Assembly (NCBI RefSeq): GCF_034006335.1
Contig: NZ_JAWDIQ010000001.1
Length of the DNA stretch: 64,000 bases
Strand: one strand, 5' to 3'
From: Paracerasibacillus soli
GTDB taxonomy: Bacteria > Bacillota > Bacilli > Bacillales > Amphibacillaceae
The notes under the pieces are model-generated. The model made no database searches, had not been told where the DNA came from, and saw only the letters and a list, made by a program, of their open reading frames with translations. Positions 47,769 to 58,903 of this stretch are shown in pieces. Numbering within the stretch: the stretch's first letter is position 1; every line of letters begins with the position of its first letter. The position numbers and the translations under genes are program-made.

Positions 47769-49255
47769 TTAATGATTTTTTTTAGGAGAAAAAGGTAAAA
47801 ATACTTGAAAGGTTGTTCCATTTCCCATTTTACTCGTAACTTCTATTCTCCCTCCATGTGCTTCCACAATGGACTTTGTAATGGATAATCCAAGGCCAAA
47901 CCACCAGATGTCCTTGTACGTGAAATATCTGCTCGATAAAATCGATTAAAAATAAATGGAAGGTCTTTGCTATCTATTCCGGCGCCATTATCTTGAATAG
48001 TAAATCTGTTTGAATCATTTATTGCATCAAGTGATAGGTGAATAACTCCAGTCTCCGGGTCTGTATGTTGCACAGCGTTATAAAATAGGTTTAGAAAGAC
48101 TTGCTTTAATTTATTTGGTTCATAATATCCATATCGTTCTTCGGATACTTTAACATAAACTGTACGATTTCCTGCTAATACATCAAGTTGTGAACGCATT
48201 TCTTTTATTATTTTTGTCACATTCACTTGGGAAACTTGTAAGGAAGGGGCTTGATCCAGTTTAACGAGTGTAAATAAATCTTCTACTAACTTAATAATTC
48301 GCTTTGATTCCCCTTGCATACTATTTAATGCTTGATAAAGTTGTTCGGGTTGATTAGCTGCACCTCTTAATAAAACTTCAATAAAGCCATTTATAGATGT
48401 AAGAGGCGTTCGTAGTTCGTGAGAGGCATCTGCAATGAAACGTCTCATTTGTTCCTTTGTTTCTCTCTCATATTCAAAAGATATTTCAAGGCGCGCTAAC
48501 ATCGCATTAAAAGATTCTGCTAATCGATCAATTTCTTCTTGACCTTGTTTAACTGGAAGACGTTCCGTTAAGTTCTCGACATCTGTCTTTTTCACTACGT
48601 CGACGATTGTGGATAAAGGGACAAGAGTATGTTTTAAAGTACGTAAATAGATTACAAGTCCACTGGTTAAAGCAATAGAAGCGAGAACGATAAAAGTTAA
48701 TAATTGTTGTAACAATATTTTTTTGAGTGGGGCAGTATTTGTACCTAGCTGTAACGTCAAATCAGCTCGATTATGACTTTCATGTGGACCTCCTAATGGT
48801 CTAAATACAACTAACTGTTCTATACCTTTGCTGTTTTCTCTAACGTGATATGCAATCCGATGTATACTTTCGTTATGTTGTAGCATCTTGAGGTATTCCT
48901 TTTTAGTAAAAATGGGAGCGGCAACACCACTATTACCTAGTATATCTTGATAATTTCCGTTTGTATCAATAATGGCCAGGGACATACCTTGGTAAAACAA
49001 AAAAGGTTGATTAGCAGGTAGGGGATTATCCTTCCCCTTAGGTTTCGTTGATTTGCTTTCTTCATTTAATAGTAACTCTAAAGGAAGTGAACCAAGTTTA
49101 TCGTTCAGTGCATTTGCTTCATTTTGATAGAGGAAATCCCTCATAATCCAATATTGTACAATGCCTATCAGTAGTAAGATGATAGCTAAAATAAAAAAAG
49201 TTCGCATGAGTAGTTGTTTTTTTAAAGAGTAAGGCGATAGAATTTTTTTAAGCAT
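47769..49255 (-). CDS. Sensor histidine kinase (OmpR-type partner), one frameshift near C-terminus
   Basis: The 495-residue repaired protein has TM1, a roughly 130-residue external sensor, TM2, HAMP (VPLSTIVDVVKKTDVENLTE), H-box FIADASHELRTPLTSINGF (histidine about 284), N-box NLFYNAVQH and DNGAGI. Restoring one T (AAA at 47898-47900 on the plus strand) recovers GGFGLGLSITKSIVEAHGG and the end of the ATPase domain. It pairs with the regulator eight bases upstream and likely senses envelope stress or a substrate of the divergent exporter. Confidence 0.88.
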
Positions 49256-49263
49256 GTTTTCAC

Positions 49264-49947
49264 CTACAAGTCCACTCGGTATCCGGCGCCTCTAATCGTC
49301 CGAATAACTTGGTAGTTTTTATCGTGTAACTTATCGCGAAGTGAACGGATATAAACTTCTACGATATTTTCATCACCTTGAAAGTCATATCCCCAGACCC
49401 GATCTAAAATAGTCGCTTTACTTAGTACAATGCCATGATTCATGACTAAATACTTTAAAAGCTCGTACTCAGTGGGGGAAAGATGAAGTGTTTGATTGAG
49501 ATAAGAAAACTCCTTTTTTCGATCATTCAACTTAAAAGGTCCGTAAATCACTTCGTTAAAAAGGTTAGGGAACTGATTGCGCAGCCGTGCATAAATTCTG
49601 GCTAATAATTCTTCGAAACTAAATGGTTTTGCGACATAGTCATCAGCACCAATATTTAATCCTTTTACCCGATCTTCTACATCATCTTTTGCTGTTAGCA
49701 TGATGATGGAAGTTTGTGCACCACTTTTTTTCATTAAGCGGCAAACTTCAAAACCATCCATTCCCGGCATCATGACATCGATGACTGCAATGTGTGGCTG
49801 AAATTCATGTGCAATATTGATTCCTGTTAATCCATCCAAAGCTGTTTTCACGATAAATCCTTCGTTTGTAAGGCCTAACTCCAAAAACTGCAAAATATGT
49901 GGCTCATCATCTATTAAAAGTAATTTGGTACCCTCAATTGTTTTCAT
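49264..49947 (-). CDS. OmpR-family response regulator
   Basis: Intact, 227 residues. Receiver with IDDEPH, phosphorylation aspartate in IAVIDVMMPGMDGFE, IIMLTAKDDVEDR and DDYVAKPFSFEELLAR; winged helix with LSPTEYELLKYL and VEVYIRSLRDKL. It is transcribed away from the exporter operon and is the best candidate for binding the 11-bp repeats at 50079-50122. Confidence 0.92.
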   Translation of the reverse strand: MKTIEGTKLLLIDDEPHILQFLELGLTNEGFIVKTALDGLTGINIAHEFQPHIAVIDVMMPGMDGFEVCRLMKKSGAQTSIIMLTAKDDVEDRVKGLNIGADDYVAKPFSFEELLARIYARLRNQFPNLFNEVIYGPFKLNDRKKEFSYLNQTLHLSPTEYELLKYLVMNHGIVLSKATILDRVWGYDFQGDENIVEVYIRSLRDKLHDKNYQVIRTIRGAGYRVDL

Positions 49948-50078
49948 TTTTTATACCTCCGAACATCTTACAAATATTATCTATTAAAAAGCTGAAAGTT
50001 AGCTGAAAAATGTATAAGGCCAAGCTGAATAAAAATTTCTTTATTATTATAACCCCAATTTGTAGTGATAAGTAGATT

Positions 50079-50132
50079 TTCAGTAAACATTCAGTTTGTT
50101 TTCAAGGCCATTTCAGATTGGTGTTACATAAT
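50079..50132 (+). promoter_or_regulatory. Four phased 11-bp repeats and -10 box upstream of the exporter operon
   Basis: TTCAG/TTCAA half-sites begin at 50079, 50090, 50101 and 50112, exactly 11 bases apart, followed by a -10-like CATAAT at 50127-50132. No -35 hexamer is visible, as in promoters activated by OmpR-type regulators that bind one helix turn apart. Confidence 0.65.
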
Positions 50133-50331
50133 ACGGTTATGGGAACTTTAAACGAGCTTACAGCAAAGTTTGTTTTCATTTTATTAGGGAGTAGGTGTCG
50201 GACATGATGTGATTGAAGTGGAGCAAGAAGAATAAACTGATTGATACTGGTAATGAAAGAATATAACAAAAACAAAAAAACATCCTTCATAGCATATGCA
50301 AGAGTGGATATTTAATAGGAGAGAATCGAAA

Positions 50332-51299
50332 ATGAAAAAATGGATTGGTTAATCGTTAGTGTGCTTGTAATTGGGGGTTTTGGCTTTCAATGGTATAGCT
50401 CTACAAAAAACAGTAAAGAAGATATTCATCAGACTCGAACTGCAACAGCACAAAAAGGAAAATTAGAAGTAAAAGTAAGTGGTTCTGGAACGGTAGAGGC
50501 GGTAACTAGTAAAGATATAAAAGCCGTAGAAGATAATGATGAAATTGACGAAGTGCTAGTTTCAGTAGGTGATAATGTGAGTAAAGGTGATGAACTCATC
50601 ACATTTACTGATGGTAGTGATCCAATTACAGCTTCTGTTGCGGGAACAATTACTGATGTGTCCGTTGATGAAGGGGATAGGGTTCAAAATGGAACAGTAT
50701 TGGTACATTTAAAAAACTATAGTAATTTACAAACGGTCATACAAGTGGACGAATTGGATGTCATGAAAGTTAAAAAGGGGCAACAAGTAAGTCTACAAGC
50801 TAGCGCCTTCCCGGATGATACTTTTTCAGGTAAAGTAACGAAGGTTGCGAAAGAAGGAAACTCTGAAAATGGAACAACGACATTTGATGTAACGATTTCC
50901 ATTCAAAAACCAAAGGAATTAAAGGTTGGCATGACGATGGAAGCAAGCATTGTAACAGAAAGTAAAGCTGATGCATTATACGTGCCATCTGACGCAATTT
51001 ATTCAAACGGGGATAAAAAATATGTTCATCTTATCTCAGATAAAAATAGCGAAAACGATACGAATACAAATTTTGAAGAAGTAGCCGTTCAAGTGGGACT
51101 CGTTACAGATGAATACGTGGAAATAACAGATGGGGTTTCTGAAGGTAATATGGTAGAGTTACCACAGCTTTCAACAGAAAGTACATCTACAAATAAACAG
51201 GAGAATATGATGAAAGACATGAATGGAATGCCTGGCGGAGGAATGCCCCCAAGTAATGGACAAGGACGAGCAGGTGGAAGAGGTGGCATGAATGAGTGA
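50332..51299 (+). CDS. MacA/YknX-type membrane-fusion adaptor, one frameshift at the start
   Basis: Starts at ATG 50332 behind GGAGAG; one A is missing in the following A6 run, so the frame then continues as MDWLIVSVLVIGGFGF, a membrane anchor. Biotinyl-lipoyl-like halves (AVEDNDEIDEVLVSVGDNVS, VAGTITDVSVDEGDRVQNGT) and a beta-barrel domain follow, then a methionine/glycine/proline-rich tail (MKDMNGMPGGGMPPSNGQGR). About 322 residues. It forms an ABC exporter with the next two genes. Confidence 0.85.
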
Positions 51300-52021
51300 T
51301 GCGGTTATTAAAGTAGAAAATCTGATGAAGTCATATGAATTAGGCGGTGAAACAATTCATGCATTAAATCATATTTCCTTTAACATACAGAAGGGCGAAT
51401 TTATAGCAATTATTGGGCCTACTGGTTTTGGTAAATCAACATTAATGAATATGATTGGTTGTTGGATCGACCAGATAGTGGTTTGTATTTATTAGCGGGA
51501 AAAGATATTGGAAAAATGGATGATACAAGTTTGGCAATCATTCGTAATCAAGAAATCGGATTTATCTTTAGAACTTTCATTTGCTATCGAAGCTGACAGC
51601 GTTACAAAATGTGGAACTCCCGATGTTATATGCGGGTGTTCCGACACAAGAAAGACGAGAGAGGGCAATGTCTTGCCTTGAAATGGTTGGGTTATTAAAT
51701 CGAGCAACTCATATGCCGATGCAACTATCGGGAGGGCAACAACAAAGGGTTGCGATTGCAAGAGCGCTAGTAAATCAGCCAGCAATTATTTTGGCTGATG
51801 AACCTACGGGTGCACTTGATAGTAAGACGAGTAAAGAAGTGCTCGAATTAATGAAGGATTTAAATAAAATAGGTCATACCATTGTTTTGATTACACATGA
51901 TCTTGAAATTGCTAAACAAGCGGAGCGAATGATAAGCATTCAAGATGGAAAATTGTTAGAAAATGGAGGTGTATTATTTGAAAATGAACGAATCTTTAAA
52001 GATAGCGCTACGAAGTATTAA
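51292..52021 (+). CDS. MacB/YknY-type ABC transporter ATPase, two frameshifts
   Basis: Overlaps the adaptor gene by eight bases. Walker A reads GPTGFGKSTLMN, with F where the family has S. After one T is restored near 51460 (GCLDRPDSGLYLL) and one base near 51571 (GFIFQNFHLLSKLTALQNVE), the rest is regular: signature LSGGQQQRVAIARAL, Walker B IILADEPTGALD, and H loop ITHD. Its tail overlaps the permease start, which may reflect a further indel. It powers export of an unknown compound, possibly an antimicrobial or envelope-stress peptide. Confidence 0.85.
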
Positions 52022-53141
52022 AGGGAATAAGTTACGGGCTGCACTTACAATGTTAGGAATTATTATTGGGGTTGCTTCTGTTATTGTTCTTGTATCTATT
52101 GCTCAAGGTTCGTCGAAAACAGTTACGAGTCAAATTGATCAATTAGGAACGAATTTATTAACAGTAAGCACTTATAGCTCTGATGTAGATTTATCGGAGG
52201 ATAAAATAGAAGAATTAAAAGATTTAAATGGCGTACAAGATGTGTCACCTGTTATATCAGGACGTGTTTATTTGAAAAAGGATAGAACATCATCACAGGT
52301 TGCCATAACAGGTACAAATGCGGCCTACACAGATGTTCTTGATACAAAAGTAACCAAAGGACGTTTTGTAACGGATTTGGATGTGGAGTATCGTCAAAAA
52401 GTTGCGGTCCTTGGTTCTGATACAGCTGAAACCTTTTTTGGAATGGATAATCCAATCGGTCAATATCTCCAGATAGATGGCACATCTTTTAAAGTTATTG
52501 GTGTGTTAGCCTCTAAAGGAAGTTCGCTAGGTGAAGGTGGGGATAATGTAGTCATTGTTCCGCTAAGCACAGGACAGAGAATAATTGGAAGTACTACAAT
52601 TAGTACTTTATATCTAAAAGGTGATAACAAGGATCAAATGGATTTTCTGATGAATGCAGTTAAAATGGCAATGGCACGTATGTTTCCAGGGGAAACTGAT
52701 AATTATGGTGTGACGAACCAGCAAGATGTTATGGATACAATGAGTTCTGTAAATGATACGATGACATACATGCTAGGCGGAATTGCAAGTATTTCTTTAC
52801 TAGTTGGTGGTATTGGCATCATGAATATCATGCTAGTTTCGGTATCAGAACGCACAAAGGAAATAGGAATCCGTAAAGCCATTGGAGCAAAAAGACACCA
52901 TATCTTATTACAATTTTTAATAGAATCAATTGTTTTAAGTGTAATGGGAGGAATAATTGGAGTCTTGGCAGGATTAGGGATAGGGAAAGTAGTTTCAGTT
53001 TTACTAGGTATTAGCATTGCTTATTCACTACCGGTCATACTATTCTCGTTTTTATTTTCCTTACTTATCGGGATTGTATTCGGCGTATTCCCAGCAAATA
53101 AGGCTTCCAAACTAGATCCAATTCAAGCGTTAAGATATTAG
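51978..53141 (+). CDS. MacB/YknZ-type ABC exporter permease (FtsX-like)
   Basis: Intact, about 387 residues from TTG 51978 (ATG 51984 is the alternative). An N-terminal TM (AALTMLGIIIGVASVIVLVS) is followed by a large periplasmic-type MacB_PCD domain and three C-terminal TMs of the FtsX fold (GGIASISLLVGGIGIMNIML, ERTKEIGIRKAIGAK loop, FPANKASKLDPIQALRY). It is the third gene of the exporter operon. Confidence 0.9.
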   Translation: MKMNESLKIALRSIKGNKLRAALTMLGIIIGVASVIVLVSIAQGSSKTVTSQIDQLGTNLLTVSTYSSDVDLSEDKIEELKDLNGVQDVSPVISGRVYLKKDRTSSQVAITGTNAAYTDVLDTKVTKGRFVTDLDVEYRQKVAVLGSDTAETFFGMDNPIGQYLQIDGTSFKVIGVLASKGSSLGEGGDNVVIVPLSTGQRIIGSTTISTLYLKGDNKDQMDFLMNAVKMAMARMFPGETDNYGVTNQQDVMDTMSSVNDTMTYMLGGIASISLLVGGIGIMNIMLVSVSERTKEIGIRKAIGAKRHHILLQFLIESIVLSVMGGIIGVLAGLGIGKVVSVLLGISIAYSLPVILFSFLFSLLIGIVFGVFPANKASKLDPIQALRY

Positions 53142-53253
53142 TGTTTTAGTAGTTTATCGCAGGTTACTAGTTGTAATACTCTCCCCCAAGAATTCCAAGG
53201 TACTTAGGATTGATTGGCGGCAACAGCTAGTAAAAACTCGATTCATTTAACTG

Positions 53254-53300
53254 ACAATCAATAGGAGGAAGTACGAAATCCTCTGTTGATTGTGGTTTTA
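53254..53300 (+). terminator. Terminator after the exporter operon
   Basis: ACAATCAATAGGAGGA pairs with TCCTCTGTTGATTGT, followed by a T-rich tract. Confidence 0.7.
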
Positions 53301-53339
53301 CTTATTATTATATTTGGTGTAAAGAGAGGAATAAACAGC

Positions 53340-53833
53340 ATGAAGAAAATGAAAAATGCACATATATGGATAGGATTAATTTGTTCCATATTTATTCTAA
53401 TTGAATCGATTACAGGTCTAATCATGAATGAGCCGTGGTTAATTGGGCAAAAACAGATGGAACAAAGGGGTGGATCTCCACCAAATCAAATGATGCAACC
53501 TAAACAAGAAGATAATAACGGCAATTTAAATCATAGGTTTGATGAAACAGAAGCGCAAGATTCGGAAGTTACAAACGGACAAGGTGATAATGAAACTGAA
53601 ACTGGGCCGGGAGAACTATTAGATCAAAGAGAACCTCAATCACAAGGAGGTATTATGGGACTTGTGAGACGTATTCATGAAGGTTTGACTGGTAATTCAA
53701 ATCTAAATTGGCTGAATGATTTAGTTACGATTACGTTTATCATTGTATTTCTGGAACCGGAATTTATTTATCAGTTAATGTTTTAAAAAATAGAAGAAAA
53801 CAACGGAAAGAGGATAATTTTATTATAGAGTAA
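53340..53833 (+). CDS. PepSY-TM-like small membrane protein, one frameshift
   Basis: The 164-residue repaired protein starts at ATG 53340 behind GAGAGGAAT. TM1 is AHIWIGLICSIFILIESITG, with the LIMNEPWLIG turn seen in PepSY-associated membrane proteins. An acidic, Q/N-rich extracellular region follows, then TM2, which needs one T restored near 53748 (IIVFSGTGIYLSVNVLKNRR). It may modulate the neighbouring sensor kinase; that is inferred from position only. Confidence 0.6.
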
Positions 53834-53945
53834 AATGAGATAAAAGAAATGGTTCGTATTGTAATAAATTGTAGACTGCATTTTGAAAGAGAGTAAAAGA
53901 AAAGGCTTGGCTTTGTACAAGACGTACTAAGAGTCTTAAAAAATA

Positions 53946-53984
53946 GTCCTAATCATCCATTACCGATGATTAGGGCTTATTTTA
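53946..53984. terminator. Strong terminator hairpin
   Basis: CCTAATCATC (53948-53957) pairs perfectly with GATGATTAGG (53965-53974); T- and A-rich flanks allow either direction. Confidence 0.75.
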
Positions 53985-54025
53985 AAATAAACTATTTTCT
54001 AAGCGAAATGACCATCATAATCATG

Positions 54026-54054
54026 TTGACAAAGTATAGCGTATACTTTACATT
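54026..54054 (+). promoter_or_regulatory. Promoter with overlapping operator of the lactose locus
   Basis: Consensus TTGACA (54026-54031), a 17-base spacer and TACATT (54049-54054). The perfect palindrome AAAGTATAGCGTATACTTT (54031-54049) fills the spacer, so a bound repressor, probably the ROK protein encoded downstream, would block it. Confidence 0.6.
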
Positions 54055-54232
54055 AGTTATAATAAAACTTATTAATTAAATTAATTAATATATTTAAATA
54101 TGGATATTTTGTAACTTCGTGCTAGTAGAAATATTAATTAGTGAAGGTGAAACATCTCATCTCAATATACGCTAATAAGATATGAAAGCACTTACATAAG
54201 GTTCGTGTGTTACAAATCTGATTGTTACAATC

Positions 54233-54595
54233 TTCTTTTTCCGCCAAAACACAAAGATGTTTGCAAAAGAGTTAGTTGAGGCAGGGAGAATAGATGGTTT
54301 AAGCGAGATAGGTATTTTTTTTAGAATATACATGCCGTCTATGAAAGCATCATATGCGGCTGGTGCGATTATTACTTTTATGAATAGTTGGAATAATTAT
54401 ATGTGGCCATTAATTGTTTTACAGTCACCTGAAAAACAAACGGTACCATTACTTTTATCTAATTTAGGAGCTAGTTATTCACCCGATTATGGAATGATGA
54501 TGCTAGCAATTGTGATTGCTACATTGCCGACAGCACTCATTTTTTCCCTCATGCAAAAACATTTTGTAGCTGGGATGATGGGTTCTGTGAAGTGA
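54233..54595 (+). pseudogene. LacG-type sugar ABC permease, 3' fragment only
   Basis: The 5' part is missing. What remains reads FFRQNTKMFAKELVEAGRID and continues with the EAA-loop motif (EAGRIDGLSEIGIFFRIYMP) and the last two membrane segments to GMMGSVK. These match the C-terminal half of MalG/LacG-type permeases for oligosaccharides. No solute-binding protein, LacF or ATPase precedes it. With a promoter/operator just upstream, a deletion that removed lacEF and the front of lacG is the likely history. Confidence 0.75.
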
Positions 54596-54617
54596 AAATT
54601 ATATAGGAGTGGATATG

Positions 54618-57600
54618 ATGTCAAAACCAAGTTTAGATTGGCTATCAGATTTAAATACATTTGCAGTTAATCGGCTTAAGGCCCATTCAGATCATAAATA
54701 TTATCAATCAATGGTTGAAGCAAGACGTGGAGAAACAATGAAGTTTCGTGAAAGTTTAAATGGGACATGGCAGTTTAGTTATGCCGTCAATCCAAGTAGT
54801 AGGGTAGAAGGATTTCAACATATGGAATACGATTGCTCTGGCTGGCAAACGATTCAAGTTCCTGGTCATATTCAGTTACAAGGCTATGGGAACCCCCATT
54901 ATGTAAATAAAATGTATCCTTGGGATGGTCATGAGGAGCTAGTTCCACCTGAGGTATCCGAGGCGCATAATCCAGTTGGAAGTTATGTTAAATATTTTAC
55001 TATTCCAGATAGAATGGTAGATCAGCCTTTATTTATTTCCTTTCAGGGGGTAGAAACAGCATTTTTTGTTTGGTTAAATGGCCAGTTTGTAGGGTATAGC
55101 GAGGATAGTTTTACGCCTGCTGACTTTGATTTAACCCCATTTATTCATTCAGGAGAAAATAAATTAGCGGTAGAAGTTTATCAACGTAGTACGGGTAGCT
55201 GGCTAGAAGACCAAGACTTTTGGCGCTTTTCGGGAATTTTTAGGGATGTGTATGTATATACAAAACCTGTTCTACACGTAGAAGACATTCATGTGAAAAC
55301 GCATTTAAATGATTCATTTAGTTGTGCGAAATTGCATGTAGACATTCATTTATCAACTGTTCCAGTCGGTTCTAAGGCAAAGTTAATTTTAGAAGATGCA
55401 GAAAACAAGGTTATTGATGTGATGGAAAAGAACTTAGCAAGTTCCGAGGAGACGTTAACTGTAAGCGTGAATCATCCAAATTTATGGAGTGCTGAGTCTC
55501 CATATTTATATCAAGCTTATATTCAGTTATATGATCCATCAGGGGAACTGGTTGAAGTTGTACCGCAACATGTAGGATTTAGACATTTTGAATTAAAAAA
55601 TAAACGAATGTACTTAAATGGTCAACGTATCGTATTTAAAGGTGTCAATCGACATGAATTTAATTGTTATCATGGTAGGGTAGTAACCGAAGAAGATATG
55701 ATTTGGGATATTAAGACGATGAAACGGTTAAATATAAATGCTGTCAGAACATCACATTATCCTAATGATTCTCGTTGGTATGAGCTTTGTGATAAGTATG
55801 GTTTGTATGTCATAGATGAAATGAATTTGGAAACACATGGAACTTGGGAAAAAAGTGGTTATTTGGACCATGATGGAGCGATTCCCGGTAATAAATTGGA
55901 GTGGCAAGATATTGTGATGGATCGCGCAATTTCTATGTATGAACGGGATAAAAACCATCCATCTATACTTATTTGGTCTTGTGGAAATGAGTCATTTGGT
56001 GGTGAGGTACTTTATAATGTGTCAAATTATTTTAGAAAAGTAGATCCAAGCCGTTTAGTACATTATGAGGGATATTTAACGATAGAGCTTATCCAGATAC
56101 GAGCGATATGGAAAGTCAAATGTACGCAAAAGCCCATGAAGTCGAAGAATATTTGAAGAGTCAACCTCATAAGCCAATTATACTTTGTGAATATATGCAT
56201 GCGATGGGTAACTCTGTCGGAGGGATGAAGAAGTATACGGATCTTGCAGATAAATACCCCATGTACCAGGGTGGTTTTATTTGGGACTTTATTGATCAAG
56301 GATTAATAAAAAAGATAGATATGGAAAAGAATATCTTGCATTTGGGGGAGATTATGGGGATAGGCCAACAGATTATAATTTTTGTGTGAACGGCATTATC
56401 GAAGCGAATCGGAAACTTTCTCCAAAAACACAGGAAATTCGTTTCTTGTACCAAGACATTAAATTAGAGCCGAATCGTAATGGTGTGAAAATCATAAACC
56501 AGCGTTTGTTTACAGATACGAGTGATTTGATACTTAAATATTGCTTACTTTATGAAGGGGAGGAAGTTTTTTCCTCGGAAAAGCTAGTGAACGTAGTGCC
56601 AGGAAGTGAACAATTGATAGAGTTGGATTTTCCGCAAGATATAGATTTCCAAGGTGAATACGTCATACAGACGTCCTTTTTACTAAAAGAAAAAACAATG
56701 TGGGCGGATGCTAGATTTGAAGTAGCTTTTGGAGAATATGTCTTTAAAATAGGAGAACGGCATACGCTGAGCGATGGTGGTAATGAAGTTACCCTTGTGA
56801 AAGGAGATTATAATATTGGCGTTCAAGGTGAAAACTTTCATGCATTGTTTTCTCGCGAGGAAGGAACTTTAATTTCATTAAATTATAATGGGACCGAAAT
56901 GATAAATCAGGCTCCTAAACCACTATTTTGGCGTGCGCTTACAGATAATGATCGTGGGAATCGTTATGCGTTTGATCATAGTTTGTGGTACGCAGCTAGT
57001 TTAGGCCAAAAATGTGTTGCCATGTCGATAGAAAAAGAAAAAACATATGTTACGATTAGTTTTGAGCATGCAATATCTATCCATCCAGATGTTTCAGTTA
57101 AGGTTTGTTATACAGTTTATCATAATGGTAAAATTAAAGTTAAGTCTATTTATCAAGGTGTGAAGGGATTACCAAATCTTCCAATTTATGCGCTGACGTT
57201 TAAAATATCTGCTGATTACAACCAGCTGGAATGGTATGCAAAAGGACCGGAGGAAAATTACAGTGATCGTGCTTTTGGGGCAAGGTTATGTCAATTTAAA
57301 AATACTGTTATGGATAATGTATCGACCTACGTCATTCCACAAGAATCAGGTAATCGGACTGGGGTTCGTCGTGTAGATATTACGAATCAGAAAGGTGATG
57401 GTATTCGTATTTCAGCTGTAGGTGAAGCCCTGGAGTGTAACGTTTCTCCATATACTGCATTTGAATTAGAAAATGCTTATCATCATTATGAATTACCTCC
57501 TATTCATCATACGGTCGTAACTGTTGCAGGAAAACAATCAGGTGTTGGTGGGGATGATAGTTGGGGAGCCGCAGTTCATGAAGAATATCAAATTCGTGCT

Positions 57601-57642
57601 GAAGAAACACTTCAATTTGAATTTATGATCGCACCAGTTTGA
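54618..57642 (+). CDS. lacZ: Beta-galactosidase (GH2), with two frameshifts
   Basis: The 1008-residue repaired enzyme hydrolyses lactose and other beta-galactosides. Domains in order: jelly-roll, immunoglobulin-like, TIM barrel, second Ig-like, and small beta-sandwich (Bgal_small_N). Catalytic acid E in ILIWSCGNESFGG; nucleophile E in KPIILCEYMHAMGNS. Shifts: one G missing near 56070 (HYEGVFNDRAYPDTSDME) and one near 56315 (KKDRYGKEYLAFGGDYGDRP). It starts at ATG 54618 (or 54615) behind AGGAG, 22 bases after the permease fragment. Confidence 0.95.
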
Positions 57643-57650
57643 TATGGTTG

Positions 57651-57681
57651 ATGCCCTGTAAGGTTTATTTGCAGGGCATTA
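57651..57681 (+). terminator. Hairpin after lacZ
   Basis: TGCCCTG pairs with CAGGGCA. The T tract is weak, so read-through into the ROK gene is likely. Confidence 0.5.
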
Positions 57682-57718
57682 CATATGTTATTTTAAAATA
57701 TGTTTTTGGAGGAAAATT

Positions 57719-58903
57719 ATGCAACGTGGTACTTTTCAATTAATGAAATCTGTAAATAAATCGCTGGTTTTAAATAAGATTAGGACGAATGAACCAATTT
57801 CTAGAGCTGAAATTGCAAAGCAAACAAAGCTTACACCACCTACGGTTAGTAGCATCGTCAAGGAATTACTCGAACAAGAAATAATAATGGAAAGTAATTT
57901 GGGTGAATCAAAGGGAGGTAGAAAGCCGACAATGCTTCACATTAATGATGAGGCATTTCTTATCATTGGTGCTGACGTAGGGCCGGCGGATGTTGACTGT
58001 GTTCTTACTAATTTGTCTGGAAAGGTTTTGTTTCAAACATCTAAAAAGCTTAGTAGTCAGTTAACTAATGACCAATTTTTGGCGATTTTAAAGAACTGTA
58101 TTCAATCTGTAGTTGATTTTGTAGATAATCAAGAGAAAATAGTAGGAATCGGTGTTGCTATGCACGGTGTCGTCGATGTTGAAACAGGAACATCGCTATT
58201 CGCACCTAATTTGCATTTAACAAATGTACCGATAAAGGATGAATTGGAAAAAGAATTCGGATTTGATGTCAAAGTAGAAAATGACGCAAGAGCGATGGCG
58301 CTAGGAGAATCTTGGTTTGGTAAGCATGGAAAGATAAACAGCATGGTAGCTATTAATCTTGGGAGTGGTGTGGGAGCGGGTGCTGTTGTAGATGGCAAAC
58401 TTTATCATGGTGCGCAAGATTTAGCAGGTGAGATTGGTCATATGACAATTGATTTAAATGGAACAATATGTGAGTGTGGCAATCGTGGTTGTTTGCAAAC
58501 ATTTGCCTCAGGTCCTGCAATTGTAAAACGCGCCAATGAAAAGTTAAAACAAGAAAATGATGACGAAATAAGTCCTACTGTTAATTTAACAGGAGAAAAA
58601 ATATATAGGATGGCGGTTAATGGAAATCAAAATATGGTTCAAGTATTAAAAGAAACTGGTACGTATCTTGGTATCGGTTTAACCAACTTAATTCATATTA
58701 TGAATCCAGAAGTAATTGTAATAGGTGGTGGGGTTTCTAAGGCCCAACAATTTTTATTACCAGCCGTACAAGAGACGATTGAAAAATGGGCTTTAACATC
58801 TGAAGCGAAACAAACGAAGGTAGTTGTATCACGACTAGGGGATCATGCTACTTTACTAGGTGCAGTATCTTTACTACTCGTAGAATTGTTTAGCATACAG
58901 TAA
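57719..58903 (+). CDS. ROK-family transcriptional repressor (XylR/NagC type)
   Basis: Intact, 394 residues. An N-terminal winged helix (SRAEIAKQTKLTPPTVSSIV, residues about 28-47) is followed by a ROK sugar-binding/kinase-like fold: GVAMHGVVD, the ROK zinc motif CECGNRGCLQT (about 249-259) preceded by GEIGHM, and VIGGGVS. It starts at ATG 57719 behind GGAGG. It sits 76 bases after lacZ and is the natural regulator of the lactose locus. Confidence 0.9.
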   Translation: MQRGTFQLMKSVNKSLVLNKIRTNEPISRAEIAKQTKLTPPTVSSIVKELLEQEIIMESNLGESKGGRKPTMLHINDEAFLIIGADVGPADVDCVLTNLSGKVLFQTSKKLSSQLTNDQFLAILKNCIQSVVDFVDNQEKIVGIGVAMHGVVDVETGTSLFAPNLHLTNVPIKDELEKEFGFDVKVENDARAMALGESWFGKHGKINSMVAINLGSGVGAGAVVDGKLYHGAQDLAGEIGHMTIDLNGTICECGNRGCLQTFASGPAIVKRANEKLKQENDDEISPTVNLTGEKIYRMAVNGNQNMVQVLKETGTYLGIGLTNLIHIMNPEVIVIGGGVSKAQQFLLPAVQETIEKWALTSEAKQTKVVVSRLGDHATLLGAVSLLLVELFSIQ

